The translations under genes were made by a program, and so were the position numbers. Positions 25,500-35,007 of a DNA stretch of 64,000 nucleotides are shown here, piece after piece. Source of the stretch: Streptomyces mutabilis (GTDB taxonomy: Bacteria > Actinomycetota > Actinomycetes > Streptomycetales > Streptomycetaceae); the NCBI RefSeq assembly GCF_014649815.1, contig NZ_BMTT01000008.1, forward strand, positions 186,001-250,000, read 5' to 3'. The notes beneath the pieces are model-generated. The model saw only the letters and a list, made by a program, of their open reading frames with translations. It did not search any database and was not told the origin of the DNA. How positions within the stretch are numbered: the stretch's first letter is position 1; every line of letters starts with the position of its first letter.

Positions 25500-26474
25500 A
25501 TGCTGCGGAACGTGGCCGCCGTCTCGCTGGACGGCGTGCATCCCTTCGAACTCGGCGTCCTCTGTGAGGTCTTCGGCATCGACCGGACCGACGAGGGCCT
25601 GCCGCAGTACGACTTCGCGGTGGTGTCGGCGGAGGGCCCGGCGCTGAGCACCCACGTCGGCGGGCTCTCCGTATCCACACCGTACGGGCTGGACCGGCTG
25701 GAGGAGGCCGACCTGATCGCCGTCCCGGCGGGCAGCGACTACGTGCGCCGGGATTACCCGCCCGAGCTGCTGGGGGCCCTGCGGCGGGCGGTGGACCGGG
25801 GCGCACGGGTGCTGAGCGTGTGCTCCGGGGTGTTCGTGCTGGGCGCCGCCGGGCTGCTGGACGGGCGGCGCTGCGCGGTGCACTGGCACCACGCGGACGA
25901 ACTGGCCCGGCAGTACCCGACGGTGGCCGTCTCGCCGGACGTGCTCTACGTGGACGAGGACCCGGTGATCACCAGCGCCGGCACCGCCGCCGGCATCGAC
26001 GCCTGTCTGCACATCGTGCGCAAGGAGCAGGGTCCGGAGGTGGCCAACAAGATCGCCCGGCGGATGGTCGTGCCGCCGCACCGGGACGGCGGTCAGGCCC
26101 AGTACATCGAACGGCCGCTGCCCCGCTCCTCCTGCGACACCGTCGGCGAGGTGCTGGCCTGGATGGAAGAGCACCTCGACGAGGAGGTCACCGTCGACCG
26201 GCTCGCGGCCCGGGCGCACATGTCCCCGCGCACCTTCGCCCGCCGCTTCCAGCAGGAGACGGGTACGACTCCCTACCGCTGGATCCTGCGCCAGCGCGTG
26301 CTGCTGGCCCAGCGGCTGCTGGAGGCGACGGACGAGACGATGGACACGATCGCCTGGCGCACCGGCTTCGGTACGGCGGCGGCCCTCAGGCACCAGTTCG
26401 TCAGGGCCCTGGGGACCACTCCGCACGCCTACCGGCGCACCTTCCGGGGGCCGGAGGCGGTCGGAGCGGCCTGA
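25500..26474 (+). CDS. nrdS: GlxA/AraC-family regulator NrdS
   Basis: A 324-residue regulator with an N-terminal DJ-1/PfpI-like domain (about 1-190, including SVCSGVFVLGAAGLLDGRR, the nucleophile-elbow Cys region) and a C-terminal AraC helix-turn-helix pair (about 220-315: VDRLAARAHMSPRTFARRFQQETG and MDTIAWRTGFGTAAALRHQFVR). In S. coelicolor the third gene of nrdABS encodes such a protein and is co-transcribed with the reductase. Its target is not established. ATG 25500 has no Shine-Dalgarno sequence; leaderless or coupled translation is possible. Stop codon lies three bases from that of the opposing P450 gene. Confidence 0.88.
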   Translation: MLRNVAAVSLDGVHPFELGVLCEVFGIDRTDEGLPQYDFAVVSAEGPALSTHVGGLSVSTPYGLDRLEEADLIAVPAGSDYVRRDYPPELLGALRRAVDRGARVLSVCSGVFVLGAAGLLDGRRCAVHWHHADELARQYPTVAVSPDVLYVDEDPVITSAGTAAGIDACLHIVRKEQGPEVANKIARRMVVPPHRDGGQAQYIERPLPRSSCDTVGEVLAWMEEHLDEEVTVDRLAARAHMSPRTFARRFQQETGTTPYRWILRQRVLLAQRLLEATDETMDTIAWRTGFGTAAALRHQFVRALGTTPHAYRRTFRGPEAVGAA

Positions 26475-26477
26475 GCG

Positions 26478-27854
26478 TCACCGTGCCACGGGCCTGACCA
26501 GTAGGTCGTGCGGTCGGAGCGTGATGCCCACGCGGACCGCGTCGTTGGAGCCGGCCACCTGCTCGAAGCGGTACTTCGTGGCGAGCGCCGCCGTGATCAG
26601 GGTCAGCTGCGCCATGGAGAAGTGGTCACTGGGGCACTTCCGCTTGCCTGCGCTGAACGGCTTCATGGCGTATTTCGGCACATTCGCCGCGCGTTCCGGC
26701 AGCCACCGGTCCGGGTCGAACTCCAGGTTGTCGGCGTACGACTTCGGGTCGCGCTGGATTGCGTACGGACTGTATATGATGTCCGCCCCGGCCGGAATGC
26801 GATAGCCACCGAGTTCGGTCTCGACCACGGCACGGCGCGTCAATACCCATACGGCGGGCCGCAGCCGCATGGCCTCCAAGATGACATTGCCGGTGTGCGT
26901 GAGCTTGCGTACGTCCTCGAATGCCACGGGACGCCCGCCGGTGACCGCTTCGACTTCGCCGCGTATGCGGTCGGCATGTTCCGGGTGGTCGGCAAGTGCC
27001 TGCAGCAACCACATGATCGTGGAAGCGATGGTTTCACTGCCGGGGGTGAGTATCGCGACCACTTGGTCGTGGATCTCCTGTTCCCCGATCGGATCGCCAT
27101 TGTCGTCCTTCGCCTCCAGCAATGCCGTCAGCAAATCGTCCGGCTTTTGACCGCTTGCACGGCGCTCGGCGATGATCTCGTCGACCAGCCGGTGCAGATC
27201 GGCCAGCGCGTCGTTGAAGGCGCGGTTGGCCGGGAGCGGCAGCCGGTACAGCGGCCCCAGCGGGACCACCATCCGCCGGTACATGCCCCGGAAGACGGTG
27301 GCGAGGGCGACGCACAGCCGCTCGGCACGCTCGTCCATGTACTGGCCGCGCAGCAGGCATCGGGCGGCGACCCGCACGGCGACGCGGAAGGACTCGGAGG
27401 TGGCGTCGACGGTCCGCCCCGGCTGCCAGCGCTCGGTGAGCGCGTGCGCCTCCTCCTCCATGATCGGCCCGTAGGCGGGGATGGCGTCGAGCCGGAACGC
27501 CGGCTGTATGGTGCGCCGCTGGCGGCGGTGGAGCGGGCCGTTGGCGGTCGCCACGCCCTCCTTGCCGAGCAGGCCCTCCAGCGACTCCCACAGCGGGCCG
27601 GCTATGTGGTAGTCGGGGCTCAGGGCCAGGGCGCCGGTGAGTTCCGGGGTGGTGACCGCGTAGACGGTCTTGGGGCCGAGCTTGATGCGAACGATGTCAC
27701 CGTGGTCGCGCAGCTGGGACATGAAGGCCAGCGGGTCGCGGGCCAGCCGCCAGCCGTGGCCGAGGAGCGGGACGCCGCCGCCCGCGACGGGCGGCTCGCG
27801 CAGTTCCGGCGCCGGATGGGTCCGGGTCTCGGGGTCGACGGACTCGACGGTCAT
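26478..27854 (-). CDS. Cytochrome P450 of the CYP170A type (albaflavenone synthase)
   Basis: A 458-residue soluble P450. The heme loop FSAGKRKC places the thiolate at Cys407; the I-helix is [28 protein letters not shown] is the ExxR region. By position next to epi-isozizaene synthase and overall sequence it is the CYP170A1 enzyme that oxidises epi-isozizaene to albaflavenols and albaflavenone. CYP170A1 is known for a second, terpene-synthase-like site making farnesene isomers; a DDxxD-like D-D-N-G-D (residues 250-254) is present here. The ATG overlaps the terpene synthase stop (ATGA), so the two are co-translated. Convergent with nrdS with only three bases between stops. Confidence 0.93.
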   Translation of the reverse strand: MTVESVDPETRTHPAPELREPPVAGGGVPLLGHGWRLARDPLAFMSQLRDHGDIVRIKLGPKTVYAVTTPELTGALALSPDYHIAGPLWESLEGLLGKEGVATANGPLHRRQRRTIQPAFRLDAIPAYGPIMEEEAHALTERWQPGRTVDATSESFRVAVRVAARCLLRGQYMDERAERLCVALATVFRGMYRRMVVPLGPLYRLPLPANRAFNDALADLHRLVDEIIAERRASGQKPDDLLTALLEAKDDNGDPIGEQEIHDQVVAILTPGSETIASTIMWLLQALADHPEHADRIRGEVEAVTGGRPVAFEDVRKLTHTGNVILEAMRLRPAVWVLTRRAVVETELGGYRIPAGADIIYSPYAIQRDPKSYADNLEFDPDRWLPERAANVPKYAMKPFSAGKRKCPSDHFSMAQLTLITAALATKYRFEQVAGSNDAVRVGITLRPHDLLVRPVAR

Positions 27855-28942
27855 TTCTCACCTGCCGCTTCGTTGTTGACGTACGGGGGCGTGGACCGGT
27901 CGTCCCAGCTGTCGACCATGTACCGGCCGGACTCGTGGTGGAACCAGTAGACGGAACTGAACCAGTTCCGCATATTGCCGACGCTCGCCCGTACGGCGCC
28001 GCTCAGTTCCTTTCCGTGCACGGTTCCGTCGGCGAGCCCGTCGGCGAAACGTAACGCGCCCTGTTCCACGGCGAGGAATTCCGTAATGCATCCCTCGACG
28101 CGTCGTCTGACTTCCCCGATGGCTTCTTCGAGGGTCAGTCCGTGATGCGTGATGAGACTGATGCCGAGATTGTGGACATCGTCGCCGGCTATTTCCTTGG
28201 GGAGCGAGCAAAGGTCGTTGTACCAGGCGGCAAATTCCTGGCTCAGCAGTGCCGCCCGGCGATATGCCGGGTGCTTTCGAACGGCGTCCGGCAGTTCGCA
28301 CCCCGCGCTCGGCTCCAGCAGATCGGTCCAGATCCAGTGGGCGAACGTGAGCCGGCGCAGTTCGAGGTACTCCTCGACGCCGGGCACGATTCCGTGCGTG
28401 CGGTTGTGGAATTCGCGGTCGTACGCCTCGATCACCGCGTGGAAGTGCCGGGCGAACCGGGCGTTCCAGGCCGCCGGCGCCGGCAGAAAGGAGTACAACC
28501 GCCGCACACTGTCGGCGAACCCCGCTACCAGCGTGTCCTCGTGGTGCAGGTGGTCCCCGGGCGAGTCGAGTGCCGTGTGCAGTTGGTCCCGCAGCCGGCG
28601 CCAGGCGGCGGGCCGGCCGTGGACGATGTCCCGGTCGTGCCGGTCGTCCCAGACGAAGAACCACGCGCTGTAGTCCGCTATCGCCTGCATGACCTCGTCG
28701 GGGGCGCCCAGGTAGTACCCCGCCATGAGGTCGGTGTAGCACAGGCCGTCGGCATGTTCCTCGATCTTGTCCGCCGGCATGAGCCGTTTTTCGAGCAGCC
28801 AGGTTCGGGTGTTCTCCTGGAGTTTCGGCCAATACGGGTGCAGTTGCCGGGGAAATGCCGCCTCGATCACTGGGAGGCGGAGCGATGAAGGCACTGCGAT
28901 CGCGGTCGGTGTCGCTGTGGTGCCCTGTGAGAAAGCGTGCAT
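27851..28942 (-). CDS. cyc1: epi-Isozizaene synthase (class I sesquiterpene cyclase)
   Basis: A 363-residue terpene cyclase that converts farnesyl diphosphate to epi-isozizaene. Both Mg2+ motifs are present: DDRHD at residues 99-103 and NDLCSLPKE at 242-250. Aromatic active-site positions such as WFF near residue 95 and the C-terminal [17 protein letters not shown] are retained. ATG 28942 is chosen because GAGAGGGG precedes it and the known N-terminus starts there; a longer frame to 29017 is in the leader. Codon 297 is TTA (28054-28052), the only TTA I found in the genes checked, which places the gene under the bldA leucyl-tRNA. First gene of the albaflavenone operon. Confidence 0.95.
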   Translation of the reverse strand: MHAFSQGTTATPTAIAVPSSLRLPVIEAAFPRQLHPYWPKLQENTRTWLLEKRLMPADKIEEHADGLCYTDLMAGYYLGAPDEVMQAIADYSAWFFVWDDRHDRDIVHGRPAAWRRLRDQLHTALDSPGDHLHHEDTLVAGFADSVRRLYSFLPAPAAWNARFARHFHAVIEAYDREFHNRTHGIVPGVEEYLELRRLTFAHWIWTDLLEPSAGCELPDAVRKHPAYRRAALLSQEFAAWYNDLCSLPKEIAGDDVHNLGISLITHHGLTLEEAIGEVRRRVEGCITEFLAVEQGALRFADGLADGTVHGKELSGAVRASVGNMRNWFSSVYWFHHESGRYMVDSWDDRSTPPYVNNEAAGEK

Positions 28943-29121
28943 GGACAAACCCCTCTCAGCCGCCGGTGGCGCACCCCCCGCACCGAGCGGGGCGTGCGCC
29001 GTTGCGTATCCCCGCACTTCCCATTCAGCACCACAACTGACCGTTCTGGGAACGGATTTGCTTTATTCGCTACCTCAGCGCGTCGGAATTCTCCTGGTGT
29101 GTGGCGGCTTTCGGCAAACGA

Positions 29122-29159
29122 ACGGCGCCCGCCCGGGAGGAGGCCCGGGCGGGCGCCGT
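29122..29159 (-). terminator. 16-bp terminator hairpin downstream of def
   Basis: ACGGCGCCCGCCCGGG (29122-29137) pairs perfectly with CCCGGGCGGGCGCCGT (29144-29159). It lies 37 bases past the def stop and separates def from the terpene operon promoter region. Confidence 0.85.
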
Positions 29160-29195
29160 ACGCACGCGAGAGGTGGCTGGGGTGATGATGCCCCG

Positions 29196-29846
29196 TCAGT
29201 CGTTCGCGACCACGGGGTAGCGCGGCTCGTTCTCGGCCATCTGCCGCAGCGCGTCCTTGCGTTCACGCTTGGAGAGCCGGTCGATGTACAGGTACCCGTA
29301 CAGGTGGTCCGTCTCGTGCTGCAAACACCGTGCGAAGTACCCTGTGCCGCGCACGCGGATCGGGTTGCCCCGCTCGTCCTGCCCGGTCACCTCGGCGTAG
29401 TCGGGGCGGGCGAGCGGCGCGTAGGCGGTCGGCACGGACAGGCAGCCCTCGTTGCTGTCGTCCAGGCTGCGCCGGTCGGCGGGGAGTTCGACCAGCTTCG
29501 GGTTGCAGACCACGCCGACGTGGCGAACGCCCTGGTCGTCGGGGCAGTCGTAGACGAAGACCTTCTTGGACACCCCGATCTGGTTGGCGGCCAGGCCCAC
29601 GCCCTCGGCGGTGCGCTGGCTGGCGAACATGTCCGCGACCAGCTGCTGGAACTCGTCGCCGAAGTCGGTGACGTCCGCGCACTCCTTGTGCAACACCGGG
29701 TTGCCGACCACCGTGATCGGCCGCGAGGTGCCGCGCTCACGCCAGGCGCTCTCGCGCTCCTCGCAGTCCTCGGTGTCGACGACGAACCCCTCGTCGTCGA
29801 CGGGGAGCACGCCCGCGTGCTGCTGATCGGTGTCCTGCTGGGCCAT
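29196..29846 (-). CDS. def: Peptide deformylase
   Basis: A 216-residue metalloenzyme removing the formyl group from new proteins. The three family motifs are complete: [17 protein letters not shown] (metal Cys) and QHETDHLYG (HExxH). A 35-residue acidic extension ([11 protein letters not shown]...) precedes the core, typical of one of the several Streptomyces deformylases. ATG 29846 is used; a longer frame to 30071 has no family content. GAGGAAGG is somewhat far upstream (about 12 bases). SigR was reported to reach some deformylase genes, but no SigR-type promoter was seen here. Confidence 0.92.
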   Translation of the reverse strand: MAQQDTDQQHAGVLPVDDEGFVVDTEDCEERESAWRERGTSRPITVVGNPVLHKECADVTDFGDEFQQLVADMFASQRTAEGVGLAANQIGVSKKVFVYDCPDDQGVRHVGVVCNPKLVELPADRRSLDDSNEGCLSVPTAYAPLARPDYAEVTGQDERGNPIRVRGTGYFARCLQHETDHLYGYLYIDRLSKRERKDALRQMAENEPRYPVVAND

Positions 29847-29947
29847 GACCGACGTATGCCTTCCTCGTACAACCAAGGGGTGGTGCTGATGGGGACCGCT
29901 GCTGGAGCGTCCTGGTGGAGTCGTCCTGGTAAAGACTACGGGGCCGC

Positions 29948-30928
29948 TCAGCAGACCTCTTCCAGGTCCCGCCAGTCCCGGGAGTCGGGACTGTCCGCGA
30001 CCCAGCCGTCCAGCAACCCCTTCACCAGCCCCGCCGGCGCGGCCACCCCGCACTCGCGCTCCGGCACCCACAGCTGCCCGTCGGTGCGGTGGCCGAGCGG
30101 CCCCGGATGACCGGGCTCACTGTGGTCGTGCGGGTCGAGGTGCTCGCCGTCGCCCTCGTCGGAGGGCATCCGCGACTCCGAGCACATCCGGCACAGCAGC
30201 CGCACGGACGACGACCAGTCCTCGGCGGCGAAACCGGCGTCGGCGGCGAGCTGCTCCAGGGCGTCCCGGTCGAACTCGGTGGCGGCCTCCAGAAGGACCA
30301 CCCAGGTCGGCACGGGCGAGGGTGCCCACAGCTCGATCTCGTCGAAGACGGGGTAGGCATGCCCGGCGGTGGTCGTCCGTTCCCCGTGCGGCACCCCGTC
30401 GTGCAGGACGACCTCGCCCCAGCGCCGGCCGGAGGACGGCAGCGGGATGGACAGCACCTCGATGCGGGCGGGGTCCAGCCGCCGCCCCCACACGACCTCG
30501 GCCTCCCCCTCCGGGGACAGCCGTACGGCCGCGCTGCCTAGGTCCATGCCGAGCGGCTCGCCGGCGTCGGTCGCGTCCCCGGGAGTGCGCAGCCCGTACG
30601 CCTGCCAGGCGCGGCGGGCCAGCGGCCAGTCCTGGAGGGCGGTCGCGGCGATGCCGACGTTCCACCAGTCGGGCGCGCCGGTGTCCCGGTCGAGCAGCGC
30701 CACGGCCCGCAGGCCGGCCGCTCTGGCCTGCTCCCAGTCGTGCCGGAACTTGTGCAGGAGCGCGAGGTTGAACCACGACTCCGACAGCCACGGTTCCAGG
30801 TCGGCGGCGCGCGTCAGCAGTGCGCCCGCGTCCTCGTAGCGACCGTCACCGATCAGCGTGAACGCGCGGTCGGTGGCCTGCCGCCAGGAGGCGGAGGGCC
30901 GGTGCCGTCCCTTGCCGAAGATCCTCAC
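29948..30928 (-). CDS. Tetratricopeptide-repeat protein of unknown function
   Basis: A 326-residue soluble protein. Residues 15-120 form about three TPR-like helical hairpins ([26 protein letters not shown] and following), and the rest is a beta-rich C-terminal domain with a Cys pair (LLCRMCSES) and an acidic, His-rich segment [18 protein letters not shown] that might bind metal. GTG 30928 is selected; upstream sequence in the same frame is not conserved-looking. Conserved in Streptomyces next to def, function unknown. In the same orientation as def. Confidence 0.7.
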   Translation of the reverse strand: MRIFGKGRHRPSASWRQATDRAFTLIGDGRYEDAGALLTRAADLEPWLSESWFNLALLHKFRHDWEQARAAGLRAVALLDRDTGAPDWWNVGIAATALQDWPLARRAWQAYGLRTPGDATDAGEPLGMDLGSAAVRLSPEGEAEVVWGRRLDPARIEVLSIPLPSSGRRWGEVVLHDGVPHGERTTTAGHAYPVFDEIELWAPSPVPTWVVLLEAATEFDRDALEQLAADAGFAAEDWSSSVRLLCRMCSESRMPSDEGDGEHLDPHDHSEPGHPGPLGHRTDGQLWVPERECGVAAPAGLVKGLLDGWVADSPDSRDWRDLEEVC

Positions 30929-31041
30929 GATTCCCGCCTGCCAGTTCCGTTCAGTGGGCTGGCTGTGCCTTTCGCGCCCCCGGACACCTTCTCCTTCGCA
31001 TCCAACCACGTACGGCCACGAGGTCGCTCATTACCCATGGG

Positions 31042-32295
31042 TTACCCAGTCGCGGGCACGCTAAGGCTGCCTCGGGACAGCACCCGGGCCAGGGCTTCCA
31101 CGACGTCGGGAGCGTAGTCGTCCGCGGGGGCCAGCCGCAGCTCCTCCAGTGCCGTGAGGCCGCCGCCGGGCCCCGCGCCCCGCGCCTTCTCCTCGTAGGC
31201 GTTCACCGCCCGCACGATGCGCGCGGCGACCGGCTGCTCCCGGCAGGGGTCGGCCTGCCGCTCGACCACCACCGCGACCGCCGCGTCGACCCCGGTCTGG
31301 CGGACGACGGCCCCGCCGAGCAGGGCGATCCGCCGCTGTTCGGCCACGGGCAGGCCGGCGGTGGCTCCCGCCGGGACGGGGTCGACCAGGCTCAGCTGGC
31401 CGATGTCGTGCATGAGGGCCGCGTACTCCAGGACGGTCAGCTCGGTGCCGGACAGCCCCAGGTCCCTGCCGACGGCGCGGCTGAGTTCGGCGACGCGACG
31501 GGCGTGCCCGGCGGGGGTGTACCCGGCGATCTCGGTGGCCCTGGCCAGTGAGGCGATGGTCTGCCGGTAGGTGGACCGGACCGCGGCGTAGCGCCGGTAG
31601 GACAGCTGGGTGAGCAGCAACGGCACGCTGAGGACGGGCAGCGCCCACAGTCCCGCGACGGCCACCGCGAGTGCCATCACCGCCCCGGTCGCGCACACCG
31701 CGGAGGTGATGCCGACCATGCCGCGCAGTTCCTCGCGCAGCAGCGGGCCGAAGGGCCACCCGGTGCGGGCGTGCGCGGGTACCGCAGCGAGCAGGGCGTC
31801 GCACAGCGCGGTCAGGACGAGCAGCGCGATCAGCAGCAGCGCCTGGGCGGGGCCGCCCCAGTCGCTCCAGACGCCCTGGGTGGACAGCGGCTGGAAGCAC
31901 ACGGCGGCGAAGGCGACGGTGAGCACGCGCCGCGCCAGGTGGTCGAGCACGGGCCCGCCACCGCGCGCGATGTGTGGCACGCTGCCGGACAGCGAGGCGG
32001 CGAGCACGACGGTGACGGTCTGGGCGACGCCGTGGTGGGTGGGCACCCCGGCGACGTGCCCGAGCAGCGCGTACGCCAGCGCCCCGGCGGCTGCGAGGGG
32101 CGCGGCCTCCCGGGTTTCGGCGCCGGTACGCCGGGTGAGTTCGCCGAGGGCGACGAGGACGCCGAAGGCGAGCGCGACGGGCCGCTGGGCGAGCCCCGAC
32201 CACAGCACCGAGGCGAAACAGGCGAGCGCGAGGAGCCCGGCGCCGATGAGGATCAGGAGGGGCGGTGCCGGACTGCGCGGGCGGGCCGGCGTCAC
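31042..32295 (-). CDS. Membrane HD-domain protein (degenerate HD-GYP partner)
   Basis: A 417-residue protein with about nine membrane segments (residues 10-230) and a C-terminal HD domain. YAALMHDIGQLSLVDP keeps the His-Asp pair, but the GYP motif, and the downstream H-H-E-R-x-D-G stretch of the neighbour, are missing. Starts at GTG 32295, overlapping the stop of the HD-GYP gene by four bases. It looks like a paralogue of the gene upstream that has lost catalytic residues, perhaps forming a heteromer. Function unknown. Confidence 0.8.
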   Translation of the reverse strand: MTPARPRSPAPPLLILIGAGLLALACFASVLWSGLAQRPVALAFGVLVALGELTRRTGAETREAAPLAAAGALAYALLGHVAGVPTHHGVAQTVTVVLAASLSGSVPHIARGGGPVLDHLARRVLTVAFAAVCFQPLSTQGVWSDWGGPAQALLLIALLVLTALCDALLAAVPAHARTGWPFGPLLREELRGMVGITSAVCATGAVMALAVAVAGLWALPVLSVPLLLTQLSYRRYAAVRSTYRQTIASLARATEIAGYTPAGHARRVAELSRAVGRDLGLSGTELTVLEYAALMHDIGQLSLVDPVPAGATAGLPVAEQRRIALLGGAVVRQTGVDAAVAVVVERQADPCREQPVAARIVRAVNAYEEKARGAGPGGGLTALEELRLAPADDYAPDVVEALARVLSRGSLSVPATG

Positions 32296-33617
32296 GACGT
32301 CCCCTTGCCCACGCTGTCCCGCGCCTCCCCGGTCCGGCCCGCGGGCACTCCCGCGGGAAGCGGCGGTCCACCGTCGGACGTCACCGCCGGGTGCCAGCCG
32401 TGCCGTCCCAGGGCCCGGACCAGCGCCCCGACCATCCGCGGGTCGAACTGCGCGCCCGCGCACCTCTGGAGCTCCGCCACCGCCACCTCGACGGGACGCG
32501 CCCTGCTGTAGGAGCGGGTCGACGTCATCGCGTCGAAGGCGTCGGCGACGGCCACCACCCGGGCCGACTCGGGGATGCGGTCGCCGGCCAGCCCGTAAGG
32601 GTAGCCGCTGCCGTCCAGCCGTTCGTGGTGGTGGAGGACGGCGGCCCTGGCCTCCCCGAGGAAGCGGATGCCGCGCACCATCTCGTGCCCGTACTCGGGG
32701 TGCAGTTCGATCACCCGGCGCTCCTCGGGCGTCAGCGGTCCGTCCTTGCGCAGCAGCCGGGTGGGGACGCCGAGCTTGCCCACGTCGTGCAGGATCCCGG
32801 CGAAGCGGAGCGTCTCGACGCGCTCGTCGTCCATGCCCAGCTCGCGGGCGATCATCATCGAGGCCCGACCGACGCGCTCGCTGTGCCCGCGCGTGTAGCC
32901 GTCCTTGATGTCGACGGCCTGCACCAGTGCGCGGATGGTCGCCTGGTGCGCGGCCTGCTCCCGGTGGTACTGGGCGAACGCCCACCACGCCACGCACATC
33001 GGCAGCAGCACGAGGAGCGCGGCGACGAAACCGTACGGGCTGCGCCACAGGACGGCCATCATGAGCCCGGCGAGCCCGTGCACGGCGATCGGCCCGAGCG
33101 AGCGGGAGAACAGCCCCCGCCAGGCCCGCCGCGCCGGCACCCGGTCGGCCAGGTACAGGATGCCGCCGTCCAGCAGGGTCAGTACCAGGCAGAATGCCAG
33201 CACCGCGGCCCCGGCCGGGACGAGCGCGTAGGGGAAGCCGGGGGCGACGACCGCGTCCCGGCCGCCGCACTCCCAGTGCACCCGGGCGGCGGCCCACACG
33301 GCGAGCGTCAGTAGTGCGGCCCGCCAGACCCGCCGCAGTACGAAGGGCCGCTGCGTCACCGGCGACAGCATCGCGCCGGGCAGGGCCACGAGCGCGGCGG
33401 CCGGCGGCGGCAGCAGGAACGCCCCGGCGAGCAGCACGGGGTAGCAGGTCCCGACGAAACGGGACCTGGCGACCAGCTCCGAGCCCGCGTACAGCCCGGC
33501 GAGCAGGAGCACGGCCCACCAGGGCGTGCGTACGTCCGGCAGTGGGCACAGGCAGACCAGGGCGAGGAGGACGACACCGAAGACGTACGCACGCGCCCGC
33601 ACCGGTACCGCGTCCAT
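32292..33617 (-). CDS. Membrane HD-GYP domain protein
   Basis: A 441-residue protein with seven or eight hydrophobic segments (residues 8-225) and an HD-GYP phosphodiesterase-like domain (about 240-400): ILHDVGKLGVP and HHERLDGSGYPYGLAGD are complete, and AVADAFDAMTSTRSYS follows. HD-GYP domains hydrolyse cyclic di-GMP or related dinucleotides in other bacteria; whether this one does is not known, and the membrane part could sense a signal. GGGGAGGGG precedes ATG 33617. First gene of the two-gene unit, just upstream of which is rsrA in the same direction. Confidence 0.85.
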   Translation of the reverse strand: MDAVPVRARAYVFGVVLLALVCLCPLPDVRTPWWAVLLLAGLYAGSELVARSRFVGTCYPVLLAGAFLLPPPAAALVALPGAMLSPVTQRPFVLRRVWRAALLTLAVWAAARVHWECGGRDAVVAPGFPYALVPAGAAVLAFCLVLTLLDGGILYLADRVPARRAWRGLFSRSLGPIAVHGLAGLMMAVLWRSPYGFVAALLVLLPMCVAWWAFAQYHREQAAHQATIRALVQAVDIKDGYTRGHSERVGRASMMIARELGMDDERVETLRFAGILHDVGKLGVPTRLLRKDGPLTPEERRVIELHPEYGHEMVRGIRFLGEARAAVLHHHERLDGSGYPYGLAGDRIPESARVVAVADAFDAMTSTRSYSRARPVEVAVAELQRCAGAQFDPRMVGALVRALGRHGWHPAVTSDGGPPLPAGVPAGRTGEARDSVGKGTS

Positions 33618-33758
33618 GAGCCCCTCCCCCGGCCATGCCAGTCAGGCTCCGGAGCCTAAAGCGGTGGCAGGGGGCGCGGGCGGACAACCCGCGGATTAGC
33701 ACGTACGGGTGATGCGCCGTACGGCTGGTACGTGCCGTCGGATGCGTGGACCGGCGGC

Positions 33759-34070
33759 TCAGGACTCCTGGGGGGTCGGCGGCGCGGCCGTGATGTCGTG
33801 CTCGGGCACGGACTGCCCGGAGCGGATCAGGTCGATCCGGCCCATGACCTTGGAACGCAGGTCACCCGGCACGTCGTCCTGTCCGCAGCACCGCTTGACC
33901 AGCTTCTTCACGGCCTGCTCCAGCCCGTACTTCTCCAGGCAGGGCGAGCACTCCTCGAAGTGGTGCTCGAACTTCACGCAGTCCGAGTCCGGCATCTCTC
34001 GGTCGAGGAACTCGTAGAGATGATCGAGGATTTCGCTGCAATCCGTCTCGTGCGGCTCTCCGCAGCTCAT
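33759..34070 (-). CDS. rsrA: Anti-sigma factor RsrA (zinc, thiol-redox switch)
   Basis: A 103-residue ZAS-family anti-sigma factor that holds SigR in reduced cells and releases it when a disulfide forms. All seven cysteines of the family are present: Cys3, Cys11, Cys31, Cys41, Cys44, Cys61, Cys62, with the HHFEEC arrangement giving His37, Cys41 and Cys44 as zinc ligands with Cys11. ATG 34070 overlaps the sigR stop as ATGA, so the pair is translationally coupled. The C-terminal tail is short and Pro/Ser rich. Confidence 0.97.
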
Positions 34071-34750
34071 GACCCCGAGCCTTTCGCTTCGTTCGACTTG
34101 CCGGCGCCGGCCGGGACCAGGCCGCGGTCGCGGGCGTAGTCCTCCAGCATGCCGCGCAGCTGACGGCGTCCACGGTGCAGCCGGGACATCACCGTACCGA
34201 TGGGTGTCCCCATGATGTCGGCGATCTCCTTGTAGGCGAACCCCTCGACGTCCGCCAGGTACACGGCGATACGGAACTCCTCGGGGATGGCCTGGAGGGC
34301 TTCCTTGACGTCCGAGTCGGGCAGATGGTCGAGCGCCTGCGACTCCGCGGAGCGCAGACCCGTCGACATGTGCGACTCGGCACGCGCGAGCTGCCAGTCC
34401 TCGATCTCCTCGGCCGCGCTGCGCTGGGGTTCGCGCTGCTTCTTGCGGTACGAGTTGATGAAGGTGTTGGTGAGGATGCGGTACAGCCATGCCTTGAGGT
34501 TGGTGCCCTCGCGGAACTGGTGGAAGGACGCGTACGCCTTGGCGTAGGTCTCCTGCACCAGGTCCTCGGCGTCGGCCGGATTACGCGTCATGCGCAGCGC
34601 GGCCGAGTACATCTGGTCGAGGAACTCGAGCGCGTCCCGTTCGAAGCGCGCGCTGCGCTCCGCGGTCGACTCCGTACCCGTTCCCCGGCCCTCGGGCTGC
34701 TCCGCCTGGCCGTGTTCGGTCCCTGCGTCGGTCCCAGTGACCGGACCCAC
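34067..34750 (-). CDS. sigR: ECF sigma factor SigR (with longer SigR' form starting at 34915)
   Basis: The 227-residue form starts at GTG 34750 ([10 protein letters not shown]) and contains region 2 ([30 protein letters not shown]) and region 4 ([27 protein letters not shown]). A second start, ATG 34915, is exactly 55 codons upstream in frame, preceded by GAGAGGAAG, and gives the unstable SigR' isoform known in S. coelicolor, which is made from a SigR-dependent upstream promoter. That promoter is visible at 34975-35000. SigR controls thiol-redox homeostasis: thioredoxins, proteases, metal and ribosome repair genes. The stop overlaps rsrA. Confidence 0.97.
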
Positions 34751-34974
34751 CTCCTCCGAAGATGTCGCGAGGCCGAGTCCGGCCCCACTCGAATCGGAGG
34801 ATAGACGACGATCCGGTCCGCCCGCCGCCCGAACAGGGGCGGTCTTCGCCGCGTGCAGCACCGTCCAGTCCAGGTCGGCGCGGCTGCTGCGACTTGGGCA
34901 GAAGGCTGAAGCCATGCGGCGGACTTCCTCTCGTACGGCGTCGGTGCTGATTCTCAGCAACGTATGTCCGCCAC

Positions 34975-35000
34975 AACAGTGGGCGCCCGCCGGTCATTCC
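34975..35000 (-). promoter_or_regulatory. SigR-type promoter (sigRp2) GGAAT-N18-GTT
   Basis: On the minus strand GGAAT (35000-34996) and GTT (34977-34975) are separated by exactly 18 bases, the SigR consensus. It overlaps the end of the upstream hydrolase gene and lies about 60 bases before the SigR' start, giving a positive feedback loop that produces the labile isoform. Confidence 0.92.
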
Positions 35001-35007
35001 CGGGCCG

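Noticed and set aside
29847-29947. A SigR-type promoter before the deformylase gene
   Set aside because: No GGAAT/GGGAT with GTT at 18-19 bases was found on the minus strand; the closest was GTCCC-N18-GTT.
31042-33702. A single 886-codon frame spanning both HD-domain genes
   Set aside because: Its first half is Arg/Gly/Ala-rich shadow of the HD-GYP gene, which is coded in another frame and has intact motifs. The second protein begins at GTG 32295 with membrane segments.
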